Below are positions 22,346-34,227 of a DNA stretch of 64,000 nucleotides, piece by piece. How positions within the stretch are numbered: position 1 is the first letter of the stretch; each line of letters opens with the position of its first letter. Position numbers and translations under genes: made by a program. The notes below the pieces were generated by a model. It searched no databases. It had not been told where the DNA came from and was given only the letters and a program-made list of their open reading frames with translations. Origin of the DNA: Ypsolopha sequella (taxonomy: Eukaryota; Arthropoda; Insecta; Lepidoptera; Ypsolophidae); the NCBI GenBank assembly GCA_934047225.1, contig OW203997.1, positions 4,140,417 to 4,204,416 of the forward strand, given 5' to 3'.

Positions 22346-22984
22346 GTATCACCAAAAGAGAAAAGGGGTATAAAATTGTCCTAAAAAACCTCAACAGTAA
22401 TTGGCCAAAAGCAAAAATGAATACACTAGGCAGGCATCTTAAAATAAAACCAAATAGTCTAGTGATTATACTGAACAAAATCACAAAGAAACATAAAAAT
22501 GCAAATAAAAAAAAAATTGACCATCAAAATGGAATTTGGAATTTTCAAAATGAATAAGGGAATGTGAAAATATTGTTCATATTTGCATTTTATACGTATT
22601 TTTTTTTACTCTTCAGCCCGGTTACTAGATTATGTGTAACGTTTAAAATACCAGTCCATTTGACACGGATATTAATTAAATGAATGAGAATGAAGAATAA
22701 GGGGTGAAAATAAATAAATAAGAACAAACTTAGAAACGGTGCTGGCTCCTACTCTACACACCAGCCAGTCAGTCGGTGTGTTTCTAAAAGGAAATAGATT
22801 TTTATTTGGTTTTACAGCCGCTGAATATTCTCTTTGAATACGAGGGAATACTAATGGAAGAACCTGAAAATCTTTCTTTTGACCTAGATTTATAAAAGTG
22901 CTTACCTACGTAGGTATGTGCGGTTTTCTTTTAGGAAATTGTATTAAACAAAAAAAGCACTAAGTTTGAAACATCTATCCATGA
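22346..22984. other. Intergenic, nothing identified
   Basis: AT-rich; no gene or clear repeat. Confidence 0.3.
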
Positions 22985-23200
22985 GTATTTTTATTTATTT
23001 ATGTACAGAAATCAACAGCGATATATAATAAGGATAAAACAAATAACATATAACTTAATATTAAGGCCAATTATAGATTTCAATTTTGGTTAATTTTTAC
23101 ATAAATTAATAGTCCTTAAACAGCAAATTACTTAAATAATAAAACAAATACAACAAAAAAAATACTTGAAACAACCTCTGTATACAAGGGAAGGGGATTA
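22985..23200 (-). repeat. LINE 3' end fragment, second copy
   Basis: Matches 7155-7370 in order: TTTATTTATGTACAGAAAT, AAAACAAATAACATAT, TTTTGGTTAATTTTTACAT. Non-coding. Confidence 0.5.
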
Positions 23201-23638
23201 AATTCGCTCAGTTATCAATCTGGGGGTATTTCGAGGAAATAGAGAAATTTTGTTTGATTACCCTCACACATAATAAAAACAAATAAGTCTAGGGTTACAT
23301 GGAGATGCAAAATAATTATATAATTTATTATTTTAACAAATAATAAATTACATATTTCTTGATATAAATCTTATTGATAGGTCGTCACGCGTGTTGAATT
23401 TGTTTAGCTGCTTTGTGTGCAGTCCTTGGTTGGTGGTAGGCATACATAAAATTCCCTCTATGATGGAAGACCTATGGTATAGTAATGTTTATGTTAACAC
23501 CTTGCATGCATGTGTGTGTGTGGTGTTCCGTGATACCTTTAACTCAGTTATAACTTTGAAATGTCTTAAAAATCTTTGGGGCACATTCTACTTTAGAGCC
23601 AAATAAGACTTCACATATGATTGAAGGTGATATTACTC
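23201..23638. other. Intergenic, nothing identified
   Basis: One 71-codon frame (23391-23606) without motifs. No repeat is recognised. Confidence 0.3.
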
Positions 23639-24003
23639 GTAATAGTAGTTTATGCTACAAGGGCGCAAAGAAATAAATTACGAAGACGTAACCGAGTAAT
23701 TTATTGCTTTTACGCCCGTGTATCATACTACATTTTTCAATGCATAGTGTGAGGAAATGAAAACAAATATAATCTTGTGAACTTTAAATTATAATTGGCT
23801 CAAAAGGACTGTATCCGTAGCCGTTAAACGGTGTAAAAAAAGTATAACGTCTATGGTACACAGGAAAGGCTGCAGGTTAGCCAACCATTGTAAATAAATA
23901 AAAAAAAAAAAGAATATTAAAGCCCTAGGGCAAAATAATCGACTTTCTGTTCGGTTTTGATGCATAAAAAGTGGGCCTTTACGAGCACATGCATTGAAAA
24001 ATT
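23639..24003 (+). repeat. Family B repeat, copy 4
   Basis: From AATAGTAGTTTATGCTACAA to CATGCATTGAAAAA. It retains the outer hairpin arms but has lost the ACACGAGCG loop region. Both TTTTTCAATGCAT-type inner ends are intact. Confidence 0.85.
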
Positions 24004-24779
24004 ATTAATGTTTGCCCCGCTTTTGGGCAGCCTCAGGGCGTGGAGTGCATTTTTGGCTCTGTGGAAACTCACTCATAGATATATAACCTACTATTAACTA
24101 CGAAGTTATATAAAACTTACCTTTTACAAAACATGAAAACATTGACAGATTAAAATAGCATTTTATTATTTACTATTAATGTACCTAATTACTTATAATT
24201 TAGTACATAACTATCTAATTTATAGAAAAAGAAGTGCGACTCCCTCCCCACAGACAAACCAAATTTCTACTTGGTTTTGTGGGATGTAGTAAATTTATTT
24301 ATTTAAGTTATTATTATTATTAAGTATTTAAGTTATCTTTGAAATAAATAAACATATTCATTCATTTATACTAGTTAATTTTCGCAAAAATAACTGTAAG
24401 GCTAAAGTACAAACTTTTGCTGTTACAGTACACTATCGCCAGTTTCCGGCTTCCGTAACATCTTCACACCCAGTAGATCATATAACGATATATATTATAT
24501 GCACATAATTGCCTCGTTTAATATTCATAGCAACATATAACGCACTAATAGACCGCAAAGCTTGTTTGTTATTGAAGCATTAAAGCACTGTTGATTAAAA
24601 TTATAATCTTTACTAACTATTTAGTTACTTGTTACCATAAAACTTCTTCTTAATTTTTAACCAAGTAAAACCTTTCAGTTTTCTAGAACACATCAGATTC
24701 ACATTTTTTCAGTATATTATGTAGATTTATATGTAGATTTTCACACTGTGAGGCATAACCAGGGGGGTCTCACTTGACC
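24004..24779. other. Intergenic; one solitary MITE arm
   Basis: 24418-24472 holds CGCCAGTTTCCGGCTTCCG, one arm of the element complete at 32699-32945. About 24290-24365 resembles a retroelement 3' tail (GAAATAAATAAACA). Nothing else is seen. Confidence 0.35.
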
Positions 24780-25137
24780 ACGTGACCCGCGATAAATACC
24801 TACCGCGACGCAACCCGTCGTCGGCACTAGAGTCAGTCGAGTGTTACGCACGCTCTGTGATACACGTTCTCACTTGTACCTACGCGTCTCGACTTTTCAT
24901 GTTCTGTTCTGGCTATGGATAGTCAAAGAAAGCTTACATACATACTTGATACTTTATTAGGTCGTCAAAATATAAATATATAAATAATTTACTCTCAGTC
25001 AAGATGCATGTCAGGTCTATTTATCAATATACAATACAGTTGTCGTATATAATGTACGAGTAATAAAACAAAATATTACATCATTCATTTATAAGTAATT
25101 TTACAAACTAAAATATATGGTTACATTAATTTATACA

Positions 25138-25374
25138 GCCAAATTCATACTGAAGACACGGTAAGTTGTCGGTATCAAGGTTCAATGACCTTTTTTGGGA
25201 AATTCGGAAATTATTTCCTTATTTTAAAAAACCCTGTTCCCTATAAACGCAAGCCTAGCGAAGAGTCAATTACTATGGTAGGTAGGTCAACATATAATTT
25301 TGTGAAATTAACAATACTTGTTATCGATCCGTGATACTGATCATTTACCAAGCATCCAGTATGAATTTGGCTCC
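25138..25374. mobile_element. Diverged family E-like MITE
   Basis: CCAAATTCATACTGAAG is mirrored by ATCCAGTATGAATTTGG, and GTGATACTGATCATTTACCA matches the family E right arm at 48501-48766. The terminal TACAAGGTGA tips are lost. Confidence 0.55.
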
Positions 25375-25542
25375 ATAAACACCTTATAAAATACCTCTTT
25401 CACGCGTGCAACGTTTTAAACAACCCTACCGAGTGAACAGTGATTTATGACCTTGAGGCCGTCACAGTAAAAGAAGCTCTAGCGCGTAGTAATTCCATAC
25501 ATTCTCGCTTGCACGCACGTGTGGTACCTGACTGTAGGCAAT

Positions 25543-25580
25543 TATAAAAAGTTGCCGAACGGCGGGTGCAAGCTAGTTTG
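25543..25580 (+). promoter_or_regulatory. Candidate TATA/initiator core promoter
   Basis: TATAAAAAG starts at 25543 and CTAGTTTG, close to the insect initiator TCAGTY, lies about 32 bp downstream with A at 25575 as the possible first base. The following 120 nt lead into the hammerhead-like motif at 25697. It may be the promoter of a retroelement leader. The call rests on spacing and motif match only. Confidence 0.35.
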
Positions 25581-25696
25581 TACTTTATTGCTGCTTAGCG
25601 AGAGTAGCTATTTATTTCAATGTTTTTGCAAAGTGATTCTTCTGTACGTAGTATTTTATTCTGTGGCATAACGTCGTCGCGTTAACGTCTTCACTC

Positions 25697-25737
25697 GCCC
25701 CGATGAAGGCAGTCTAAATCTGCTGAAAGTGGTCGGC
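25697..25737 (+). ncRNA. Hammerhead-ribozyme-like motif
   Basis: GCC (25697-25699) pairs with GGC (25735-25737) as stem I. The catalytic box is CCGATGA (25700-25706), one base from CTGATGA, followed by one extra A. GGCAG (25708-25712) pairs with CTGCT (25720-25724) as stem II with a 7-nt loop. GAAA (25725-25728), a tiny GTGG stem III and GTC (cleavage after 25734) complete the order. The extra base after the box is unusual for canonical hammerheads but recurs in the other copies. Confidence 0.45.
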
Positions 25738-25956
25738 TTTCCCGATCATAACACGTATTGAGGTGAGCTCTTACTTATAATACTTAACTTATACACGTCA
25801 TTGATTTACAACATTAATTAAACGTAAAATAAAATTGCTTTAACAAAAAATAACAAATATTGAAGCAAATATATCAACACATGAAGATTAAAAGGATTTA
25901 AAAGAAAACATTTCAATAAATTAATATTAAATATTAATAAGGATTTAAAAAGAAAA

Positions 25957-26000
25957 TTCGACTGATAACGGCACCATACCGAGGGCTAAAATATATCGAG
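25957..26000 (+). ncRNA. Hammerhead-like motif, variant form, degraded
   Basis: TTCGA, then CTGATAAC, a weak hairpin (GGC with GCT), AAAA and TATATCGAG. Same layout as 15924-15965 and 56675-56720. The box has one change (GATAA for GATGA). Confidence 0.3.
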
Positions 26001-26113
26001 TAATAATTTTTGTATTGTTTTAATACTAATAAATAAACAAAAGAAATAAAGCTTATAGAAACAAAAAAATATTATATTTACTAACAAATATATTTGAAGT
26101 AATTTTTAAGGAA

Positions 26114-26263
26114 ATGTCGTCGCGCCTTCTTAAAACTACGGGTGACCGGAGGTACGGCGTTTACTTCGGCCAGAGGTTTAGTCTGACTATCCAAAGAGGT
26201 AATATCACCAGCATTCTAGGCACCCTACCCCAAGACAACGGTCTCGATAATGTATTATTATAA
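26114..26263 (+). CDS. Short open frame, likely tail of a retroelement-associated ORF
   Basis: Fifty codons, starting MSSRLLKTTGDRRYGVYFGQ, then RFSLTIQRGNITSILGTLPQ, to TAA. Composition is clearly coding-like against AT-rich flanks. The pattern GDRR-Y-GQR-S--IQRGN---ILGTLP seems familiar from repeated insect ORFs, but I cannot name the element with certainty. A splice-donor-like AG then GTAATA lies inside, so an exon is an alternative. Confidence 0.3.
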   Translation: MSSRLLKTTGDRRYGVYFGQRFSLTIQRGNITSILGTLPQDNGLDNVLL

Positions 26264-27329
26264 ATAATAGTACATTATTGCAAAGGCAGTGAAATAGGCA
26301 ATTGCCATTTCGGCCGAGGCATATATAGTGCTTTTCTTAAAAAAATGCACGGAAATAAAAAAGGGCCTTTTACATAATAAATTTTTTTTTTTTTACTGTT
26401 TGTTCCGAAAGGTAAACGCATCTGTGGCTATACAGCCACGAGAACGCAATGTGTACGATAGATGAAAGAGTTCTAAATTCAAACAGCACACCGTTTCATA
26501 CAACATTGCCGGTGCGCTCTTCGTTCCAAATTCAAAGAATGCGCCGGGAAGTGATTTTGGTTTTTCAGTCTACGTAAATATGATACTTCGCGTGTTCTTT
26601 ATTCAAAAGTAATGATAATATTTCCGCGTATGTTTAAGAAAAATACATTATGTACCTAGTTTTAATATTTTTTTCAATTTATGATTATATAGGTAATTAT
26701 TACACTGATGAGGTACTCTATGGGTAATAAATCTTGAGGTTAAACGTCAGTCGCTTAGCACAAAATGCATAACTTAACTTTATTATTTATTTCTTGTTTA
26801 TGCCAAAAGCGGCCGGTTTTAGCAAAAATTACAATTAGAGCTCATCAAAGACGTTATCTATGAAAACTATGCTATTTAAAAATAGTTCATTGCTGTATCT
26901 AAGCATTTACTAGATTTTCAATAACTATTGAAATTTCATATTAGCAGCACTTTCGCAACATATAGCACCTTAACTGACTTTAACCACAATCTCGGTAGAG
27001 AGTCTCATGACGTCATGATAATTGAAATTGGCATTAGGCTGAAATTAACTTTCTGCTCAAGCTAACAATTTAAACCTAAAATCTTTGTAAATGTAAATAC
27101 GGTTAACCCTAGATAACGGATGATGGTTAAATTTATTCACTCTATTAACAAAGAAACTCCTTTCTTGGTAACCGAAAGTAAATAGTTGAAGAAAATTAAC
27201 AGTTGGCTTCTACGACCCCTGCGTAGAGTTTGACATCGGCTCGTATTTCGGCCATTTTTGGCCAAAACTTACTTCTTGTGGCTTGAGCCATGCATTCGCT
27301 ATGATCGTGACTATATATTGAAAGAAAGA
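26264..27329. other. Intergenic, no gene seen
   Basis: 26400-26580 is slightly GC-richer but has no open frame. A GAAAGAAAGAAAG microsatellite lies at about 27320. Confidence 0.3.
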
Positions 27330-27521
27330 AAGAAAAAATATTTATTTCGAGTAATCAATCGGTCGAGCTTACTTACTATTTACAATACAAGTAAACCCGC
27401 GGTGGGGTATACAACTATATTATTTTTAAAACAATTACCTGAAAATGTAAATAGACTCAGCTATATGCCATCTGAAAAAATTTCAGATAACGTTGATTTT
27501 CAGATATTCCCATGCAACTAA
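27330..27521 (+). pseudogene. Possible LINE ORF2 C-terminal fragment
   Basis: Reads NTSKPAVGYTTILFLKQLPE, a pattern (GY--I-F---LPENV) like the extreme C-terminus of jockey/CR1-type ORF2 proteins. It starts just after a GAAA microsatellite and has no poly-A. Assignment is tentative. Confidence 0.35.
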
Positions 27522-27884
27522 TGTGTTTTTATATTTGATATAAGTTTTTTTTTATTATACATAAAAATAAGAGATAATTGTGCACGCAGCAGATAGCACT
27601 CATAAATAAGTTGAGTAAAACAAAAAAAACAATAACACAATTTTTAGACTAAAAATTATAGCAATTAATGACCAAAATAAATAAATAAATAAAAAGACCA
27701 AGTGTATGCAATTATGTATCTAGTGACTACTAACAGAGTAAGGTAATAAAGACAACAAGCATATCAGCGTAAAAATATGTACTTTCCAGGACATTTCAAG
27801 TTTTCAAATTTCTTTTGTTGCTTATGTAGTTTTTCCTTATATTTAAGTTTAAACGTTTTGTCTGTAATAGGTTTATTTCTTATT

Positions 27885-28273
27885 GGTGAGGCAAATTATT
27901 CCAAATCTTAGCACTTCTATAAGCGAAACAACCTCTAAAACCAGAAAGTTTATGTTTACGGATACATAATAAGTTGAGATCTTTTGATCTTTAGAACGTC
28001 TTTTCTAAATTTTAATTTGTTAAAAAGATACTCTGGACTCTTGGTCCAGACTACTTTGTTGGTAAGGCAAGCTAAATGCAGTTCCCTTCTTGCTTCCATG
28101 TTCAGAATTTTGTGTTCATTGAGGTATGGAGTGACGTGTGCGCGCTTCGGTATATTGGGTGCTAACCGAAATTTTCTTAGAGATTCATGAGCTAATAATT
28201 CCTTTAATCCAATAGCCATTTTTATTATTTGTTTTTGTTTGAAAGTTGATTTTAAGGTTTTGTATCTACGCAT
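27885..28273 (-). pseudogene. LINE ORF2 C-terminal relic
   Basis: Reads PKRAHVTPYLNEHKILNMEA, RRELHLACLTNKVVWTKSPE and YLFNKLKFRKD, then after a stop and frame change SGFRGCFAYRSAKIWNNLPH. This is the conserved region after the reverse transcriptase in jockey/CR1-like LINEs. The 5' part, with the catalytic reverse transcriptase, is absent. An AATAAATAAATAAATAAA-like tract (about 27675-27700) lies downstream. Confidence 0.75.
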
Positions 28274-28832
28274 TAAATTTTGTTTTTTTTGTTAATTTGA
28301 TAACTGACATTAAATCTTCAAAAACAATTCGTCCTAAATGTCATCCATTTCCATGATAAGATTCTCAATACTTTTTTATAGCCTTCCAATAATTAAATTA
28401 AAGTTGCTGTTAGATTAATGTTGTCTCATCCATACAAACGAAATTTTATAAATTTTGAATTTGTCATTACTGAAAAAAATGCAAAAATGTTAGTACAGAA
28501 AATTTAATTTTCTTCACATTCTCCATACGAAACGAAAATTTCATAGGTAAGCACCTAATACTATAGGAATTTCCACTCTTAATGTAATACATAACTAAAG
28601 TCAATTTTAAAGGCAGACGGAAAGTCATCAGTGTTTTGATAACGTCACAGATAATATAAATAACGTCTAAAGAAAACGATATGTATCACTCTTCTTTATC
28701 GCTTCCGCTTATTATTGCGCAGGCGCTTATTATGAAACGCGGTAAGATTCATCAGTGATTAAGAAATGAAATATGAATTTGTGGATGTATTAATAATTTG
28801 CAATATTCCGCTAAACACTCTTACCATGCTAT
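28274..28832. other. Intergenic, nothing identified
   Basis: AT-rich; no gene or repeat recognised. Confidence 0.3.
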
Positions 28833-29338
28833 TCAAAATGCAGACTCAAGCACCGCCCGCCCTCCTGCATAAAACATGCACAAGCAAAGCAAGCAGTACG
28901 AGCACAAAATAAAGCAAATTAAATAACAAACAAGAAAACTTATCAACACGTGTTTCGCCTCTAAACTAGGCATCCTTGGGATGTGTTGTCGGCCCAACCG
29001 CTCGACAGCAAATGACGAGCTGCCGGAACTCACCTTTAATACACCGGCCTAACTACATAGTTGTTTGGTGGGGGATAATTGGATGAAGAAAACATGTGTA
29101 ACAGGGAGGTACTTGTAAAATTAGTTTGTTCGTTCAGTAAATCAGAGTTATTCTTGTTTTTCAAAATCTCTAACCGTTCTAGCACACACATTCTTAAACC
29201 TTTCTTACAAATATGTTTTATATTAAATGAATGATTGTTAGGCAAACTATGACCGGACTCTAAAATATGTTTTGCTAAATGCGATTTTTCGGGATGATCA
29301 TTTCTATAGGCTGAGATGTGTTCTTTATACCTATGAAA
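28833..29338 (-). mobile_element. Penelope-like element relic: GIY-YIG C-terminus and ribozyme-like end
   Basis: On the minus strand 29338-29036 reads YKEHISAYRNDHPEKSHLAK, HILESGHSLPNNHSF and, after a lysine-rich stretch, NNSDLLNEQTNFTSTSLLHM. The order KEH, HPEKS--A-HI---GH and LNEQT matches the C-terminal GIY-YIG endonuclease region of PLE proteins. The reverse transcriptase and the GIY-YIG residues themselves are missing; a retroelement tail with GAAATGAAAT (from 29335) interrupts it. Downstream, 28987-28944 holds a hammerhead-like motif and the rest matches the orphan fragment at 38943-39240. Confidence 0.65.
28944..28987 (-). ncRNA. Degenerate hammerhead-like motif beside a PLE relic
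   Basis: ATC and GAT can pair as stem I. Between them: a damaged box (CCAAGGAT), hairpin CCT/AGG, then GAAA, palindrome ACACGTGT and a cleavage-type GTT. The paralogue at 38991-39036 keeps the same order with CTGAGATA as its box. Confidence 0.35.
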
Positions 29339-30204
29339 TGAAATATATTTATTTATGTAATCTAGTTACATTATGTACACTTATTACAGGTCAGGTAAAG
29401 TTGTGGAATTGTGTTAGAAAATCGTATCCATTTTGATACACGTTTTAATCGTCAAACGGGCTAATTTGCTTAGTTAAATAGCAGTTTGACAATTGAAACC
29501 GTACGTTTTAAGGCGATATGTAAAAGTTTTATCGCGAAAAATACGCGAAAAAACCCTCACTGCGAAAGGGACGGATTCGAGTGGTTATTTTGTGACGAAA
29601 GCCTGGGGACCTTAATCGAATCGACTTCAATAGGTATATAGACAGAGATAACGTATCGTTTTATTTTGATGCTAATATAGTACTTCGGGTTATATACAGA
29701 TTTTTCAACTGCCCCAAAAACTTTACTAAGAACAGGTTCATAGTAATACATTTTCTAGTAGTTCAAGAAAACCCAATAAATAGGAGTAGCTTCAATTTAA
29801 AATTATAAATGTTTTGTTCTACCCACGTTTTGAATGAGACATTTTTTACAATGCTTTCTTTTGTACACATACAGTTGATATAACTTGTTTTTCAAGAATA
29901 TGTCAGGAAAGTTTCGTTTTTTTTCCCAAATTATTTTTTGTGCTTATTTCGGCTTAATCAAAACCCAAATTAAAGCTCTTAACAGAATTTCGTCGTCAGC
30001 CTCACGCTCCACTAATTGCGGTCGCCTTCTTAGGGATGTCCTTAATGTGCGAATTAAAATTAGACCTTTGGTAAAGACCACGCCCGCCCGCCCGCCCTGG
30101 GCATTCATTTAGGTGCGACGTAATTATTTTAGCGGCGGCGGCCGAGGGTTAGTGCAGTTTAGTTGGTATCTAACGCTATTGGTATTTGTTAGTACCAACA
30201 CTGT
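29339..30204. other. Intergenic; GC-rich patch at 29990-30160
   Basis: 29990-30160 carries CGCCCGCCCGCCCGCC and GCGGCGGCGGCCGAGG with a 75-codon frame (29885-30112) that I do not recognise. It could be a promoter or exon fragment but no further gene signal is seen. The start is a retroelement tail (GAAATGAAATATATTT). Confidence 0.3.
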
Positions 30205-30541
30205 TTAAGGTGGATGGTCCAAGACAATCCTCATACAAACTTGTGGGAACCAACAACGACGACAGAAGTATTATTATTTAATTCTGTTACCTTTTTCCAC
30301 ACGTTACATCAACTTTACACCCGCAAATAATGAGTTTTTTTAAAAACAAACTTTTTAAGAATCTAATTTTGTTATTTAAAACTTTTGTAATCCAATGTTT
30401 TTAAGAAAAACTGAATATTCGCGGGTGGAAAGTAGATTGAACGTGTGGAAAACAGTAACAGAATTAAATAATAATACTTCTGTTGTCGTTATTGGTTCTC
30501 ACAAGATTTTTATAAAAAGTACCTTGGACCATCCACCTTAA
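30205..30541. mobile_element. MITE with long TIRs and TTAA ends
   Basis: TTAAGGTGGATGGTCCAAG is mirrored by CTTGGACCATCCACCTTAA. Complementarity continues through GACGACAGAAGTATTATTAT and ACGTT-type blocks for over 100 bp. TTAA on both ends suggests piggyBac-type targeting. Confidence 0.8.
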
Positions 30542-32698
30542 GGGTTGATTTTTCAGGTTTTTAACGAAATAAAAAGTAATAATTTTATTATAATGCCTAA
30601 AAACAACTTTCATTTAAAAACAATGTAAGTAAATAATAGACTGTAGCAAAAAAATACAGTTTATGATAAAAATAAATATATCGTCACGACATGAGTCCCC
30701 AAGGGGACGTCAGAGATGTTTCAAAGTCTGCACTGTCTCTATAACAACCAATACTGGTGCACCCTCTTTTTATCGACGATTTTAACGTTCCGAAGTAGTA
30801 GATCGTGAGCGTAAATGTTATGATTTGGGCACAAATACACTCTTTTTAGGGCAGTGTTTTCCTTCACTTTTGTGCAAGTTAATCATACAAATACGATGCA
30901 AATAAATGTGTGCAGGCCCAATCGGCAAGATTAGAACCTGGTTCTCATACAACGGGTTTATGTACAGAAATAAACTAATGTAATTCTTTCTTTTTTGTAG
31001 AAATAGCAGCCATCGCCTGAAGAAAATAAAAATTGGAATAAGTCTGCACTAATGCGTTTGCCGCGGGCTGACGTGAATTAATGTTATAGGAAACATTTCC
31101 TTGTTTATTGCGTTCATTTAGCATACAATATTTTTGGTCATTATTTTATGTTTGTTTTGCACATGCTTTTGCTCAAGCTTAGTTCTGAAAACGTAGTGCT
31201 CTGGTAAATTAGAAACCAACGCATGTTAATTTACCGTATTTTACTTAATGAAGGAGGTACCACCGTCTTAAGCCCCTCCAAAGTTATTCGGGGGAGAGTT
31301 AGAGGACAGCTCTGAAACAGGCACAACCAGGCCAGGCTAAATACCGGATGTATATTTATTATTTATATATTTATTTTATTGTCTAAAGCATAAATTGTGC
31401 AACCTACTCATGTAAAATTATTATTCTTATTAAAATCAAATTTACACTTAAGTAAGTACTAATAAATATTTTTCCTTCAATAAAGACACAGTAACTTACT
31501 CATACGCTACCACAATTCATTAGCCACAAAATGATCGCTCGAGTTGTTTACAACTTCTACACCGAAACCTGTTTCATGTGAATTGTGAAGCGTTAAAATG
31601 TACTATTATGATATCATATTGACTGACCGATTTTCGGATTTGTCAGTTGGTATTTTTTGTTTTTAGAATAACTTGAATTTTTGTAAAATGAACATAGTGC
31701 AACCGACCCATGCTTTACTTCAAAATTTTCATTTTTCAAGATGTAATTATTTATTTTTTTCTAGATAGACTACTTTCAAATATTATTTGACAGTTAAAAA
31801 CTTTTGTGAAACCCTATAATTGGTCTTTGTTTGTATACTTATAAGTTTACCACTATTATTTAAAATGACGATGTTTTTTTTAAATAAGCATATTGTAATT
31901 GACTGTTGGGTTTCCGAATAAAAATTATTAAATTAAAAATTATTATTATTATTATATAGAAAAGTATATTTAAATAAATCAATTCTATTAATTATTCTAA
32001 AATACTACTACAATTTTGATGAAAAACCGTTAAATTTACCTATTTTAGGGGTTTGTTGTTTAGATATTACACACATTTCACGATTTTTAATTCGACTTAA
32101 ACATGGATCTAGATAATGTTAGTGGGCTCAGCCTAAAAAATTATTATTACAATCTTACAATTTGGTGACAGGGTTTGTGTGGAGGCTTGCGTGTGATGAC
32201 GCCTTTTAAGGGAACGTGTACTTACTCGTGGACCACTCACGTAAAATACCAGAACATATTTACGAAAATTCACCACTTTAGTAATTCTTCAGAATGCTTT
32301 TTAATTTGATGGAAATCTTTTTATTCACGAAAATGTTTCACGAACTAGTTAGCCTGAAAGAGTTTTTCAGTAGTGCGGCGGGCAAAGGCTTTCAGGATTT
32401 GTTTTTCTTTTCAGTCTTCAGAGGTCTGTACGAAGACCAAGTAATTATACTTTGTGAAACTTTCCTTTTGTTAAACAGAACTTTAAAAGCTTTCAATCTC
32501 GGGTCAGCTTTGGAAAAATAAACACAAATAATGCATTGAATAATTATTGTAATTGATATTTATTGTAAAAAACGGCTACACATATTTCAGTATAATTCGT
32601 ACAGCTTCTTTACAGGCAAGGATTACGCGACAGTTCCTCTTTTAGCACTGTAGGATATACAATAAAACTAGTGAAACGAAATGTGACTATAGAGGACG
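30542..32698. other. Intergenic, no supported gene
   Basis: A 75-codon plus frame at 32294-32521 (MLFNLMEIFLFTKMF...) has no recognisable motif. 31255-31345 is a GC-richer patch with CCCCTCCAAAG. A TTATTATTATTA microsatellite is near 31940. No repeat family from elsewhere in the window is seen. Confidence 0.3.
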
Positions 32699-32945
32699 TT
32701 AAGATAAAATTGCGGAAGCCGGAAACTGGCAAATAGTACTCGTCAACATAAAACAGCTTTTCGTGAAAAAATATTGAGAAATCGAGAAAAAAAATGTTGT
32801 TTCATATAATTGTTCGGGTAGCTATGTAACTTTTCTATGAAACTGCAGATTTTTTTTTCGCGGTTCGAGGGTTGGTGCCGTAGTAAAAGTTATTCGTATG
32901 GACGAGTACTATCACCAGTTTCCGGCTTCCGCAACTTCATCTTAA
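32699..32945. mobile_element. MITE with TTAA ends, GCCGGAAACTGGC arms
   Basis: TTAAGATAAAATTGCGGAAG mirrors CTTCCGCAACTTCATCTTAA, with GCCGGAAACTGGC and GCCAGTTTCCGGC further in. A solitary arm lies at 24418-24472. Confidence 0.75.
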
Positions 32946-33633
32946 CACCCTGTATATTGTAAGTAACCGTTTATAGTAAGTAGTTAATTATAAAATTAAA
33001 CCCATGCATTTATTTATAAGTATTTGCAAAATAAGTAACGTGTTTTAAACCTGTTTGTAAATGATTTTGTCAGAAAACTTTGTACAGTTTTCTTGTTTGA
33101 AGCTCAGAATACATCAATGGTTTGAAGCTTTGTATTAGGATCACTAAGAACCGTTGAAGGATGTGAATCAATTCCAAAGAGAATACCTCAACACTAAGCC
33201 AAGGAATTTTGGCAACCCCTATTGTGAAATAGACACTTTGGCCCTTTTTAAGGTAACTTATTTTGCTACAAACTTATGATTTAACGTTTTAAAAAAACGC
33301 AACGCAATGGCTTCGTGTGAAAATGGCTATGATGGCGTCTGTTTTTGAGTATGTGAATTACAAAATCAACTCGACATACTTATAACATCTAGCCTGGGTT
33401 TACTTAATTCCTGCAATAACACAATTTAACAGCTTTAATTTTCATACATATAGGGCCAATTTAATTAAATTTTCTCAATAATGCTTTTAGAATAAAGTGG
33501 CGTCAGCTACTAAGCACCACTTAAGCCTGATTGCTCATTAAATTGTTAATGCACGCTAATTCAGATGTTAAGAGGATTTCCCTTCCGATAAGTGTACGTA
33601 TTGTAACAAATATATGTAATTTGTTTGGGTTAT
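32946..33633. other. Intergenic, nothing identified
   Basis: AT-rich; no gene or repeat recognised. Confidence 0.3.
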
Positions 33634-33930
33634 GTAGTATCTAAAAGGTACAAAAGGAATCTTTATGGTGAGACTCAGTTTTTCGTCCGTCCGCGTGTCA
33701 TAGCCTCAAAACTTTAGCACCGTTAAAGACAAAGACTTGAAATTTAGCACCAAAATAGAATTAATTTGCCCACATAACACGAAGTAAAAAAAACTGAAAA
33801 CTTTGAAATGGTTAAGAGTATTTCCGATACTAAAAGAGAAAAAAAAATATCCTAAAAATACAGTATGGGTAACAAATTGTAGATATTAAAGAGCTGATTG
33901 TAAAAATATATACTTTTACTGGCACTGATT
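33634..33930 (+). repeat. Family F repeat, copy 1
   Basis: Begins GTAGTATCTAAAAGGTACAA, passes CGTCCGTCCGCGTGTCATAG and GCACCGTTAAAGA, and ends in AT-rich sequence. Matched by 41330-41672 (minus) and a short piece at 42955-43069. Style resembles family A. Confidence 0.7.
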
Positions 33931-34227
33931 TTGTAAAATCTTTGAAGAACCACAAAAAATTAATGTAATGAAATGAAAAAAATCATGGTAATACGCGCTT
34001 ACGTAAAAATAACATGAAAAATATAGCGGTCGAGAAATTCACGAAAATAAAATGGCAAAATTCTCCAAACTGTCGAATTACGGAACTCTAAAGACAAGAA
34101 ACAATAAAACTGTTATGTTTTGGTTTGTTTTTTGAAGTGGATAATTCTTTGTTCGCATCTCATATAGGGGAGCATGTTCAAAAAGTGTACGTCACTTCCG
34201 GTACGACTTTATTAACGATTTCTGATT

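Noticed and set aside
24780..24840. Promoter with GATAAATA and TCAGTC
   Set aside because: The TATA-like box is about 42 bp from the initiator-like site, too far for normal insect spacing, and no downstream exon is seen.
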